Below are positions 6,833 through 12,207 of a stretch of DNA of 12,207 nt, one piece after another. The notes beneath the pieces are model-generated. The model made no database searches. It was not told where the DNA came from and saw only the letters and a list, made by a program, of their open reading frames with translations. The DNA is from an uncultured Mycoplasmatota bacterium (GTDB lineage: Bacteria > Bacillota_I > Bacilli_A > RF39 > UBA660). Within the stretch, counting starts at the first letter, position 1, and each line of letters starts with the position of its first letter. The position numbers and the translations under genes were made by a program. The stretch is taken from positions 1 through 12,207 of the forward strand of contig URBG01000034.1 of NCBI GenBank assembly GCA_900546055.1, written 5' to 3'.

Positions 6833-7357
6833 ATGAAGAAAACAATTATTGCACTTATTTGTATTGGAATATTTTATTTCTTTATTTCTGATGTTATGGC
6901 TAAAAATTTAGAAATACCAGATGACGCAATTAGAATTAGAGTTGTTCCTAACAGTAACTCAGATGAGGACCAAGCGGTTAAAGGCAAAGTTCGTGATACA
7001 CTAGAAGTAAAAATGTATAATTTATTAAAAGATGCAAAGAACAGTGAGGATGCTAAAGAAATTATTGAAGAAAACTTGGAATCAGTGAAAAAAGAAGTCG
7101 GTGATGTTTTACAACGCGAAAAATATGATAAGAATTATCAAGTTAATTTCGGGTCTAATTATTTTCCAGAAAAGGAATATAAAGGCGTTAAATACGAGGC
7201 AGGTTATTATGAATCTTTATTAGTTACGCTCGGCGAAGGTAAAGGTGATAATTGGTGGTGTGTTTTATTTCCACCATTATGTTTAATTGAAGCTGATGAA
7301 AGTACTGATGTAGAATATAAGTCAATTGTTAAAGAGTTAATTGATAAATATTTGTAG
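6833..7357 (+). CDS. spoIIR: Stage II sporulation protein R (SpoIIR)
   Basis: Secreted forespore signal that, in Bacillus, is made under sigma-F, crosses to the intermembrane space and activates the SpoIIGA protease to process pro-sigma-E in the mother cell. It is 174 residues. A signal peptide occupies about 1-23 (hydrophobic core, then DVMA with probable cleavage before K24). Family hallmarks are IPDDAIRIRVVPNSNSDEDQ (28-47), NYFPEKEYKGVKYEAGYYE in the middle, and GDNWWCVLFPPLC near the C terminus. It is shorter than the 224-residue B. subtilis protein but contains all conserved blocks. The SD is shared with a terminator-like hairpin. I saw no convincing sigma-F promoter in the 49-base gap; TAAAAT occurs twice there (6785-6790 and 6792-6797). 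Its presence implies a sporulation programme, or its remnant. Confidence 0.92.
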   Translation: MKKTIIALICIGIFYFFISDVMAKNLEIPDDAIRIRVVPNSNSDEDQAVKGKVRDTLEVKMYNLLKDAKNSEDAKEIIEENLESVKKEVGDVLQREKYDKNYQVNFGSNYFPEKEYKGVKYEAGYYESLLVTLGEGKGDNWWCVLFPPLCLIEADESTDVEYKSIVKELIDKYL

Positions 7358-7401
7358 GCATATTAAGTTATCCTAGTAATAAAATTTTATAGGAGGCTAA
7401 T

Positions 7402-7932
7402 ATGGAATTATTACTAGTACTAACAATTGCTGTAAGTTTAAGTATGGATGCCTTTTCTTTATCTTTAGCCTATGGAACTTTGGGTATTCCGAAAAGACAG
7501 GTTTATTTATTATCGATCATAGTTGGTATATTTCACTTTTTTATGCCGATAATTGGCATGCATGTTGGTGGTGCAATTTTGGGTTTTCTTAGGGTAAACC
7601 CTAGCTTAATTGTCTGTGCCGTTTTATCAATAATTGGAATTCAAATGATATATGAGTCTTTCAAGGAGCAGGAAGACTTGAAAGTAATGAAAACTATTGA
7701 ACTTTTCTTATTTGCTTTTGCCGTAAGTTTAGATAGTTTCTCAGTTGGATTAACGCTTACTAATATTAGTGAAAACTATTTACTTTCTGCTTTGGTTTTT
7801 GCAATCTGTAGTGCTTCTTTTACTTTTATTGGTTTGTCTTTAGGTAATAAAATTAAAAAATCAATAGGCAAAATTTCAACAATCTTTGGCGGTGCGATTT
7901 TAATCATAATTGGTATAATATATGTCATATAA
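7402..7932 (+). CDS. mntP: Putative manganese efflux pump, MntP/YtaF (DUF204) family
   Basis: Predicted Mn2+ exporter protecting the cell from manganese excess. The 176 residues form about six membrane helices arranged as two related halves. Each half carries an Asp in a helix: SMDAFSL (Asp16) and SLDSFSV (Asp111), the paired acidic residues typical of the family. VGIFHFFMPIIGMHVGG (41-57) also matches MntP better than the sporulation protein YtaF, the main alternative because spoIIR is upstream. The SD is a strong AGGAGG (7391-7396). The gap to spoIIR is 44 bases, too short for a yybP-ykoY manganese riboswitch, and none is visible. spoIIR and mntP are also close neighbours in B. subtilis. 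A good terminator follows immediately. Confidence 0.85.
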   Translation: MELLLVLTIAVSLSMDAFSLSLAYGTLGIPKRQVYLLSIIVGIFHFFMPIIGMHVGGAILGFLRVNPSLIVCAVLSIIGIQMIYESFKEQEDLKVMKTIELFLFAFAVSLDSFSVGLTLTNISENYLLSALVFAICSASFTFIGLSLGNKIKKSIGKISTIFGGAILIIIGIIYVI

Positions 7933-7936
7933 ATGT

Positions 7937-7966
7937 AAAGCACTTATCAACGATAATTGCTTTTTT
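7937..7966 (+). terminator. Intrinsic terminator after mntP
   Basis: AAAGCA (7937-7942) pairs with TGCTTT (7958-7963). After one mismatch, TTATC (7944-7948) pairs with GATAA (7952-7956) around loop AAC. The T-run is 7961-7966. The 3' arm overlaps the -35 box proposed for the next gene. Confidence 0.8.
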
Positions 7967-7985
7967 GGTGTTTTATAGTTACAAT
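7957..7985 (+). promoter_or_regulatory. Promoter for fba, overlapping the mntP terminator
   Basis: TTGCTT (7957-7962), a 17-base spacer and TACAAT (7980-7985). The -35 box lies in the 3' arm of the mntP terminator. The predicted start, near 7992, leaves about 11 leader bases, which contain the SD AGGGTGATG. Confidence 0.55.
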
Positions 7986-8002
7986 TGGTGTAGGGTGATG
8001 AT

Positions 8003-8839
8003 ATGGAGTCAATGAGAGAAATTTTAAAGAAGGCAAAAAAAGAAAAATATGCTGTTGCGGCATATAATGTTAATAATTTAGAATGGGCAAGATTTATTTT
8101 AGAGGCTTCAGAGGCGAATCATTCTCCAGTGATCATGGAAGTATCTGAGGGTGCAATTTCTTATATGGGTGGTTTTAGATCGGTAGTTAATCTTATCAAT
8201 GATTTAATAAGTGAGCTTAAAATTGATATTCCGGTAGCATTACACTTAGATCATGGCAGTAGCGTAGAGTCATGTAAAAAAGCCATCGATGCAGGGTTTA
8301 CTTCTGTGATGTTTGATGGTTCAAAGTTACCTTTAGAAGAAAATATACGTTTGACTAAAGAGGTAGTTAAATATGCAGAAATTTATGGAGTAACGGTTGA
8401 GGCGGAGCTTGGGCAAGTTGGTGAAAACGGGGAAGAAGGAATATATGCTAACCCAGTAGAATGCGAAAAGTTAGTTAAAGAAACTGGTGTTTTTTGTTTA
8501 GCCCCAGCTTTAGGAAGTGTTCATGGAATATATAAGGGCACCCCTCATATTGATTTTGAGACAACTTTAAAAATTAGTGAGTTAACTAATGTTCCGTTAG
8601 TATTACATGGTGGATCAGGAATTCCTGACGATATGCTTTTGGAGGGAATTAAAAGTGGGATATGTAAGATAAATATTAATACTGATTTGCAAATCGTTTG
8701 GGCTAAGGCTGTCCGTGAATATTTGAAAGAGGATGCTTTTGTATATGATCCAAGGAAAATAATTAAAGCGGGAGAAGAAGCAATTAAAAATAAAATTAGT
8801 AGTATAAATAAATTATTAGGTTCAGTTAATAAGGCTTGA
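8003..8839 (+). CDS. fba: Class II fructose-1,6-bisphosphate aldolase
   Basis: Zinc-dependent aldolase that reversibly splits fructose-1,6-bisphosphate to dihydroxyacetone phosphate and glyceraldehyde-3-phosphate in glycolysis and gluconeogenesis. It is 278 residues against 285 in B. subtilis FbaA. Conserved segments in order: YNVNNLEWA (21-29), SEGAISYMGGF (48-58), HLDHGSS (81-87; catalytic Asp83, zinc ligand His84), VEAELGQVG (132-140), CLAPALGSVHG (165-175; His174), LHGGSG (201-206; His202) and KININT (222-227). The start at 8003 is supported by AGGGTGATG directly upstream; the ATG at 8012 is less well placed. It has its own promoter and terminator and is followed by an unrelated hydrolase where B. 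subtilis has tal. The tagatose-bisphosphate aldolases GatY/KbaY are close relatives, but the sequence and location near murA and rpmE favour Fba. Confidence 0.93.
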   Translation: MESMREILKKAKKEKYAVAAYNVNNLEWARFILEASEANHSPVIMEVSEGAISYMGGFRSVVNLINDLISELKIDIPVALHLDHGSSVESCKKAIDAGFTSVMFDGSKLPLEENIRLTKEVVKYAEIYGVTVEAELGQVGENGEEGIYANPVECEKLVKETGVFCLAPALGSVHGIYKGTPHIDFETTLKISELTNVPLVLHGGSGIPDDMLLEGIKSGICKININTDLQIVWAKAVREYLKEDAFVYDPRKIIKAGEEAIKNKISSINKLLGSVNKA

Positions 8840-8867
8840 AGGTTTTAGATTTTAATAAGGCCTTTTT
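8831..8867 (+). terminator. Probable terminator overlapping the end of fba
   Basis: AAGGCTT (8831-8837) can pair with AAGGCCTT (8858-8864), with one G-U, around a 20-base loop that contains part of the fba stop codon. Five T's follow (8863-8867). A second T-run (8874-8880) lies a little further on. The long loop makes this weaker than the other terminators here. Confidence 0.4.
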
Positions 8868-8869
8868 CC

Positions 8870-8898
8870 TTGCTTTTTTTAGCTATTTTAATTATAAT
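8870..8898 (+). promoter_or_regulatory. Promoter for the EEP-family hydrolase gene
   Basis: TTGCTT (8870-8875), a 17-base spacer and a perfect TATAAT (8893-8898). The -35 element and following T-run (TTGCTTTTTT) are the same as in the fba promoter. TAGCT (8880-8884) and AGCTA (8904-8908) form an inverted repeat bracketing the -10 box, a possible operator. The SD GAGGTGA (8912-8918) precedes the ATG at 8923. Confidence 0.6.
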
Positions 8899-8922
8899 AT
8901 AAAAGCTATATGAGGTGATAAA

Positions 8923-9675
8923 ATGCATAATTTAACAATTGCTAGTTTAAATGTTCACAATGATTATAAACCACTAAATGAGGAAATGCCACGAAAGTTG
9001 GCTGGAATAATCAGAGACAATGAAATTGATGTTTTTTGCGCGCAGGAAATGACGTTTGGTTATCGCGATATATTAAGAGAAGAACTACCAGATTATTCAT
9101 TTAATGGTTTGGCTAGGTATGGTGATGATCCACGGCAAGGTAATGAATTATGTACAATAATTACTAGGTTGCCTAAGGTTTCTTCTAAGACGAGATGGCT
9201 ATCTAATTCGCCAGATAAGGTTGGAAGTAAATTTGTATTATCTTGGTGTCCAAGAATTATGACTTCAGTAATTACAGAATCTGGATTGGAAATAATTAAT
9301 TTACATTTAGATAATGTACTTCGTTATACTAGAAAAAAACAATTAAAGGTATTGTCATCTATTTTAAAAGAGGACCCAAGAACAAGAAGACCACGGATAA
9401 TTACTGGTGATTTTAATACTTTGGAATATTTGAGTGATGATGGTCAAATTAGTGCGGAAAAAGTTCAATATTTTGAGGAATTTAAAGAGGAAATGAGTAA
9501 CTATGGGTTAAGGCATATGGATATTGAAGGTGGAACTTTTAAAATGTTTGGTCATGAACGCATTACTGATCATATGTTTACTCCTGATGCTTGGACGGTT
9601 ACTGGTAAAAAGATAGTAGATACAGGGGTAAGTGATCATAAGATGATACTTGCTAAGGTTAAAACTTTATATTGA
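8923..9675 (+). CDS. Endonuclease/exonuclease/phosphatase (EEP) superfamily metal-dependent hydrolase
   Basis: Predicted Mg2+-dependent phosphodiesterase or phosphatase of 250 residues. The EEP motifs are all present: Asn10 in SLNVH, Glu42 in QEMTF, His128 in NLHLD, Asp163 and Asn165 in GDFNT, ITDHMF (Asp216-His217) and the C-terminal VSDHKM (Asp238-His239), the general-base pair. With the catalytic set intact it should be active. The substrate cannot be read from sequence; the superfamily includes DNA-repair nucleases, sphingomyelinases and inositol phosphatases. There is no signal peptide or membrane helix, so it should be cytosolic. It occupies the place of tal between fba and murA in the B. 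subtilis order. It has its own promoter, and a weak AT-rich hairpin (9683-9701) may end its transcript. Confidence 0.85.
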   Translation: MHNLTIASLNVHNDYKPLNEEMPRKLAGIIRDNEIDVFCAQEMTFGYRDILREELPDYSFNGLARYGDDPRQGNELCTIITRLPKVSSKTRWLSNSPDKVGSKFVLSWCPRIMTSVITESGLEIINLHLDNVLRYTRKKQLKVLSSILKEDPRTRRPRIITGDFNTLEYLSDDGQISAEKVQYFEEFKEEMSNYGLRHMDIEGGTFKMFGHERITDHMFTPDAWTVTGKKIVDTGVSDHKMILAKVKTLY

Positions 9676-9682
9676 AATAATA

Positions 9683-9701
9683 AATTGTGACAATTCTTTT
9701 T
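9683..9701 (+). terminator. Weak candidate terminator after the EEP gene
   Basis: AATTG (9683-9687) and CAATT (9691-9695) form a five-pair stem with loop TGA, followed by C and five T's (9697-9701). It has only one G-C pair, so it is marginal. Confidence 0.3.
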
Positions 9702-9731
9702 CTGTTAAATGTTTATCTTATAGTGTATAAT
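9702..9731 (+). promoter_or_regulatory. Candidate promoter for murA
   Basis: A perfect TATAAT (9726-9731) lies in the 129-base gap before murA. The best -35 match, CTGTTA at 9702-9707 with an 18-base spacer, is poor. The predicted start near 9738 gives a leader of about 66 bases, longer than the roughly 10-20 of neighbouring genes. Confidence 0.45.
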
Positions 9732-9740
9732 AGGTATTAG

Positions 9741-9777
9741 TGATTTTACTTAAAGACACCAAATTGGGTAAAAGTCA
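9741..9777 (+). promoter_or_regulatory. Stem-loop in the murA 5' leader
   Basis: TGATTTTACTTAA (9741-9753) pairs with TTGGGTAAAAGTCA (9764-9777): about 13 pairs with two G-U and one bulged G, and a ten-base loop (AGACACCAAA). No T-run follows, so it is not a terminator. murA's SD (around GAGTGTGA, 9793-9800) is weak compared with its neighbours, so the leader could influence translation or mRNA stability. It matches no riboswitch class I recognise. Confidence 0.5.
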
Positions 9778-9804
9778 TAAATTAATAATAGTGAGTGTGA
9801 TAGA

Positions 9805-11055
9805 ATGAAAACTTTAAAAATAAACGGTGGTAATGAATTAAGCGGAACAATTGAAATAGGGGGCGCTAAAAACAGTGCGGTGGCGTTAGTACCTGCTGCA
9901 ATATTATCAGATAAAGTAGAGATTACTAATGTTCCTGATATTTCAGATATTAATGCTTTAGAACAAATTGTTAATTATTTAGGAGCCTATTTTACTAAAG
10001 AAAGCGATAAGATACTTATTGATTCAACTAATTTAGTGAATAAACCAATTACTTTAGAACAATCTAAATTACTAAGGGCCTCTTCTTATTTTATGGGGGC
10101 TTTACTTGGCAAATTTAAACACGCAGAGATGTATTTTCCAGGTGGTTGTTCAATTGGGGCTAGACCAATTGATCTGCATTTATTTGGCTTTGAAAAGCTT
10201 GGAGCTAAAGTGACAAATGAAGGTGATAAATATGTTATTGATGCTGAAAAATTAATAGGCGCTGATATTGATTTAGCTTTTGCTAGTGTGGGAGCGACAA
10301 TTAATATTTTATTAGTTGCGACTCAAGCCGAAGGAGTTACAACAATTAGAAATGCTGCTAGAGAACCGGAGGTTGGCAATGTTATTGATTTTTTAAATAA
10401 TATGGGTGCTAAAATATCTGGTAAAGATACTAATGTTTTAACTATTGAAGGCGGCATTCCATTAAGTGGTGGCAAAGTTCAAACAATTCCTGATAGAATT
10501 GAGGCGGGAACTTATATTATTGCTGGTGTGATGGCAGGAAACAACTTAAAAATAAGCAAGGTTATTCCAGAACATTTTGCTAGTTTAACTGATAAATTAT
10601 TAGAAATGGGAGCGGATATTGAGATTGGTAAGGATTATGTTTTAACTAATAAAGTTGACAATTTAAAACCAATTAATGTGACGACTGAAACTTATCCTGG
10701 CTTTCCAACTGATCTTCAGCAACCGATAACTTCATTACTTACTTTATCTAATGGCGAAAGTACAGTAACGGAGAAAATATATGAAAATAGATTTCAGAAT
10801 GTTCCTTATTTAATTCATATGGGAGCGGATATCGTGGTAGACGGTCAAACAATTACGATAAAAGGGCCAACTGAATTTAAGGCTGGCGAGGTTATAACAA
10901 CAGATTTACGTGCTGGTGCGGCTTTGATTTTAGCAGCTTTATGTGCTAAAGGAGAAACGACTATTAAAGAAGTAAAACATGTTCTTCGTGGCTATGAAAA
11001 CATTATTAAAAAACTTCGAAAAGTTGGCGTGGAAATTGATTTGGAAGATGTATAA
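9805..11055 (+). CDS. murA: UDP-N-acetylglucosamine 1-carboxyvinyltransferase (MurA/MurZ)
   Basis: First committed step of peptidoglycan synthesis: transfer of enolpyruvate from PEP to UDP-N-acetylglucosamine, in the cytosol. The 416 residues are full length. Active-site residues are present at almost Escherichia coli numbering: Lys22-Asn23 in GGAKNS, Arg91 in LLRASSYF, Cys115 in PGGCSIGARP, Asp303 in GFPTDLQQP, and the C-terminal DLRAGAAL (367-374) and LRGYE (394-398). Cys115, not Asp, predicts fosfomycin sensitivity at the target. Many Firmicutes carry two copies; the location between fba and rpmE matches the MurAB/MurZ paralogue of B. subtilis, so this may be the second copy. It has a leader hairpin upstream and a strong terminator downstream. 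Confidence 0.96.
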   Translation: MKTLKINGGNELSGTIEIGGAKNSAVALVPAAILSDKVEITNVPDISDINALEQIVNYLGAYFTKESDKILIDSTNLVNKPITLEQSKLLRASSYFMGALLGKFKHAEMYFPGGCSIGARPIDLHLFGFEKLGAKVTNEGDKYVIDAEKLIGADIDLAFASVGATINILLVATQAEGVTTIRNAAREPEVGNVIDFLNNMGAKISGKDTNVLTIEGGIPLSGGKVQTIPDRIEAGTYIIAGVMAGNNLKISKVIPEHFASLTDKLLEMGADIEIGKDYVLTNKVDNLKPINVTTETYPGFPTDLQQPITSLLTLSNGESTVTEKIYENRFQNVPYLIHMGADIVVDGQTITIKGPTEFKAGEVITTDLRAGAALILAALCAKGETTIKEVKHVLRGYENIIKKLRKVGVEIDLEDV

Positions 11056-11071
11056 AATTATAAATTCACAA

Positions 11072-11077
11072 TATAAT
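11072..11077 (+). promoter_or_regulatory. Candidate -10 box for the SGNH gene
   Basis: TATAAT at 11072-11077 would start transcription near 11084, inside the 5' arm of the murA terminator (11079-11086). A transcript starting there would lack most of that arm and so escape the terminator. No convincing -35 is seen at the right distance (TGTATA at 11049-11054). Confidence 0.25.
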
Positions 11078-11078
11078 T

Positions 11079-11104
11079 AAAGTAGATTAAGTTCTACTTT
11101 TTTT
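11079..11104 (+). terminator. Intrinsic terminator after murA
   Basis: AAAGTAGA (11079-11086) pairs perfectly with TCTACTTT (11093-11100) around loop TTAAGT, followed by a run of seven T's (11098-11104). The SD of the next gene (GGGGAGTGA, 11105-11113) begins at the very next base. Confidence 0.85.
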
Positions 11105-11116
11105 GGGGAGTGAATT

Positions 11117-11848
11117 ATGAAAAAGTTTTTGATTTCTGGTTTAATTGTTTTAACTGTTTTTTTAATTTATCTATGCAATATGGATAAAAAAGTTTATTAT
11201 TTAGCGCTTGGTGATTCTTTAGCAAGTGGTGAGGGGGCATATGGTAAAAAGGTAAAGGGGTATTCAGAAAATGTTCGGGATTATTTAAGAGAAAAAGATT
11301 TATTGGAAACATATGTGGATAAATATGCTGAAAATGGGTATAGGACTACTGATTTAATTACGGCTATTGAAGATAATAAAAAGACTAAAAACGGTGACAA
11401 GGAAATAACGATCCAAAATGCTTTAATAAAAGCTGATTTGGTAACATTATCAATTGGGGCCAATGACATTTTAAATAAAATAAATATTGAAGAGGCTCTG
11501 GATTATGAACATATATATAATTATATTGACGGGCTTTCCAAGGATTTAGATAAATTGCTTGATTTAATGAGAGAGTATTGCAAGGAAGATATTGTTTTAG
11601 TTGGATATTATAATCCTTATCCTCATTTAAATAGTAAAAATACTGATGATATATTTAGTTATTTAAATAAAAAATATAAAGATGTATGTGATGATCACGA
11701 TGTTATTTATATAGAAATTGATACAATGTTTAAGGAAAACCCACAATATTTGCCGAATGAAAATGATATTCATCCATCAACAGAGGGATATAAAGCAATA
11801 TCAGGGGAGATAATTGGGGCAATAAATAAAACATTGTTAAACTCTTGA
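11117..11848 (+). CDS. Membrane-anchored SGNH/GDSL-family hydrolase (YpmR-like)
   Basis: Predicted extracellular serine esterase, lipase or deacylase of 243 residues. A hydrophobic signal-anchor spans about 4-20. Cys20 follows LIYL, which is not a lipobox because the -1 residue is Leu, so it is probably not a lipoprotein. The four SGNH blocks are present: nucleophile Ser34 in LGDSLASGEG, Gly74 in ENGYR, Asn116 in SIGANDIL, and Asp217/His219 in DIHPSTEGY. The substrate is unknown; cell-wall acyl groups or lipids are the usual targets of exported relatives. It lies between murA and rpmE, where B. subtilis has glpX and rho. The start is supported by GGGGAGTGA three bases before the ATG. No terminator is visible: the stop codon overlaps the rpmE -35 box. 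Confidence 0.88.
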   Translation: MKKFLISGLIVLTVFLIYLCNMDKKVYYLALGDSLASGEGAYGKKVKGYSENVRDYLREKDLLETYVDKYAENGYRTTDLITAIEDNKKTKNGDKEITIQNALIKADLVTLSIGANDILNKINIEEALDYEHIYNYIDGLSKDLDKLLDLMREYCKEDIVLVGYYNPYPHLNSKNTDDIFSYLNKKYKDVCDDHDVIYIEIDTMFKENPQYLPNENDIHPSTEGYKAISGEIIGAINKTLLNS

Positions 11849-11873
11849 TTTTTATAGTTTTATCTGTTACAAT
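11845..11873 (+). promoter_or_regulatory. Strong sigma-A promoter for rpmE
   Basis: TTGATT (11845-11850), a 17-base spacer and TACAAT (11868-11873), with an extended -10 TG at 11865-11866. It is the best promoter in the window. Its -35 box overlaps the stop codon of the SGNH gene. Predicted start about 11880. Confidence 0.8.
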
Positions 11874-11892
11874 ATAAAGGCATTGAATTTCT

Positions 11893-11910
11893 ATGGCAAA
11901 ATTTTGTCAT
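11893..11910 (+). promoter_or_regulatory. Palindrome/hairpin in the rpmE 5' leader
   Basis: ATGGCAAAA (11893-11901) and TTTTGTCAT (11902-11910) form an 18-base near-perfect palindrome (one G-T). As RNA it would give a stem of about seven to nine pairs ending just before the SD (GGAAGGAGA). The place suits an autoregulatory site for L31, but I could not compare it with known L31 leader families. It does not resemble a Zur box. Confidence 0.45.
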
Positions 11911-11928
11911 GGCGGAAGGAGAGATACT

Positions 11929-12141
11929 ATGAAAAAGGACATTCATCCAAAATATACGGATACTAAAGTAACTTGTGCTTGTGGTAATACTTTCACAGTA
12001 AAATCAAATAAACCTGAGTTACAATTAGAAGTTTGCGACAAATGTCATCCATTTTTTACTGGTAAACAAGGCGCTACTAAGAAAGCTGGCCGTGTTGAGA
12101 AATTTAACCAAAAATATGGATTTGATAAAAAATCAGCATAA
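11929..12141 (+). CDS. rpmE: 50S ribosomal protein L31, zinc-binding type
   Basis: Forms part of the bridge between the 50S central protuberance and the 30S head. It is 70 residues from ATG 11929 (MKKDIHPKYTD). That start is chosen because GGAAGGAGA lies just upstream and family members begin at this point. The in-frame ATG at 11893 has no SD, adds 12 unrelated residues and falls in the leader palindrome. Zinc ligands are a CAC pair (Cys16, Cys18) and CDKC (Cys37, Cys40), so this is the zinc-containing form and not the zinc-independent paralogue. The sequence HPFFTGKQ and the ending VEKFNQKYGF are typical. It has its own strong promoter and terminator. In B. subtilis the next genes are tdk, prfA and prmC. 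Confidence 0.95.
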   Translation: MKKDIHPKYTDTKVTCACGNTFTVKSNKPELQLEVCDKCHPFFTGKQGATKKAGRVEKFNQKYGFDKKSA

Positions 12142-12147
12142 TGAATT

Positions 12148-12172
12148 AACAGAGCTTAAGCTCTGTTTTTTT
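12148..12172 (+). terminator. Intrinsic terminator after rpmE
   Basis: AACAGAGCTT (12148-12157) and AAGCTCTGTT (12158-12167) are perfect inverted repeats. A stem of about eight pairs with loop TTAA is followed by seven T's (12166-12172). Confidence 0.88.
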
Positions 12173-12195
12173 GTCGATATTTTTTGTTAAAATAG

Positions 12196-12201
12196 TTGAC
12201 A
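12196..12201 (+). promoter_or_regulatory. Perfect -35 box at the right edge
   Basis: TTGACA lies 24 bases after the rpmE terminator. The matching -10 would fall near 12219, outside the window. It probably serves the next + strand gene. Confidence 0.4.
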
Positions 12202-12207
12202 ACAGGG

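Noticed and set aside
7358..7401. Manganese riboswitch (yybP-ykoY) before mntP
   Set aside because: The gap is only 44 bases and shows only AT-rich small palindromes (TCCTA/TAGGA at 7371-7375 and 7390-7394); the riboswitch needs about 100 bases.
11117..11176. Lipoprotein signal at Cys20 of the SGNH hydrolase
   Set aside because: The residues before the Cys (I-Y-L) do not fit a lipobox, which needs a small residue at -1.
11893..11928. Longer L31 starting at ATG 11893
   Set aside because: There is no SD before it, the extra 12 residues do not match L31, and a strong SD precedes the family-standard start at 11929.

Overview
The window is AT-rich, walled, low-GC Firmicutes (Bacilli/Erysipelotrichia-like) chromosome. 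The evidence is the Bacillus-like gene order, A/G-rich Shine-Dalgarno (SD) sequences before nearly every gene, TGA used as a stop (so not the Mycoplasma code), peptidoglycan genes (murA and an M23/LysM hydrolase) and the sporulation gene spoIIR. An uncultured gut Bacilli lineage would fit, but that placement is inference. All genes are on the + strand.

Layout. (1) 1-1119: the 3' part of a large secreted, cysteine-rich repeat protein, open at the left edge, followed by a run of three hairpins ending in a terminator. (2) 1314-6783: a tight six-gene operon of a short GdpP-like DHH/DHHA1 phosphodiesterase, rplI, dnaB, a LysM-G5-M23 wall hydrolase, a WalJ/YycJ metallo-beta-lactamase-fold protein and rlmH. 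Gaps are between +9 and -4 bases. (3) 6833-7932: spoIIR and an mntP-like manganese exporter, a pairing also found close together in Bacillus subtilis. (4) 8003-12141: class II aldolase, an endonuclease/exonuclease/phosphatase-fold protein, murA, an SGNH hydrolase and rpmE. This resembles the fbaA-tal-murAB-glpX-rho-rpmE neighbourhood of B. subtilis, with tal, glpX and rho absent from this stretch. A TTGACA box at the right edge probably starts the next transcription unit.

Functionally this is core chromosome: c-di-AMP turnover, ribosome proteins and maturation (L9, L31, RlmH), replication (DnaB), wall synthesis and remodelling (MurA, M23, SGNH), glycolysis (Fba) and forespore signalling (SpoIIR). 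I found no mobile element, CRISPR array, tRNA or rRNA. I did not find a clearly new multi-gene system. The points most worth a second look are the GdpP stripped of its sensory domains, the very compact intergenic regions in which terminators, promoters and SD sequences share bases (clearest before spoIIR), the leader hairpins of murA and rpmE, and the cysteine-rich repeat protein.
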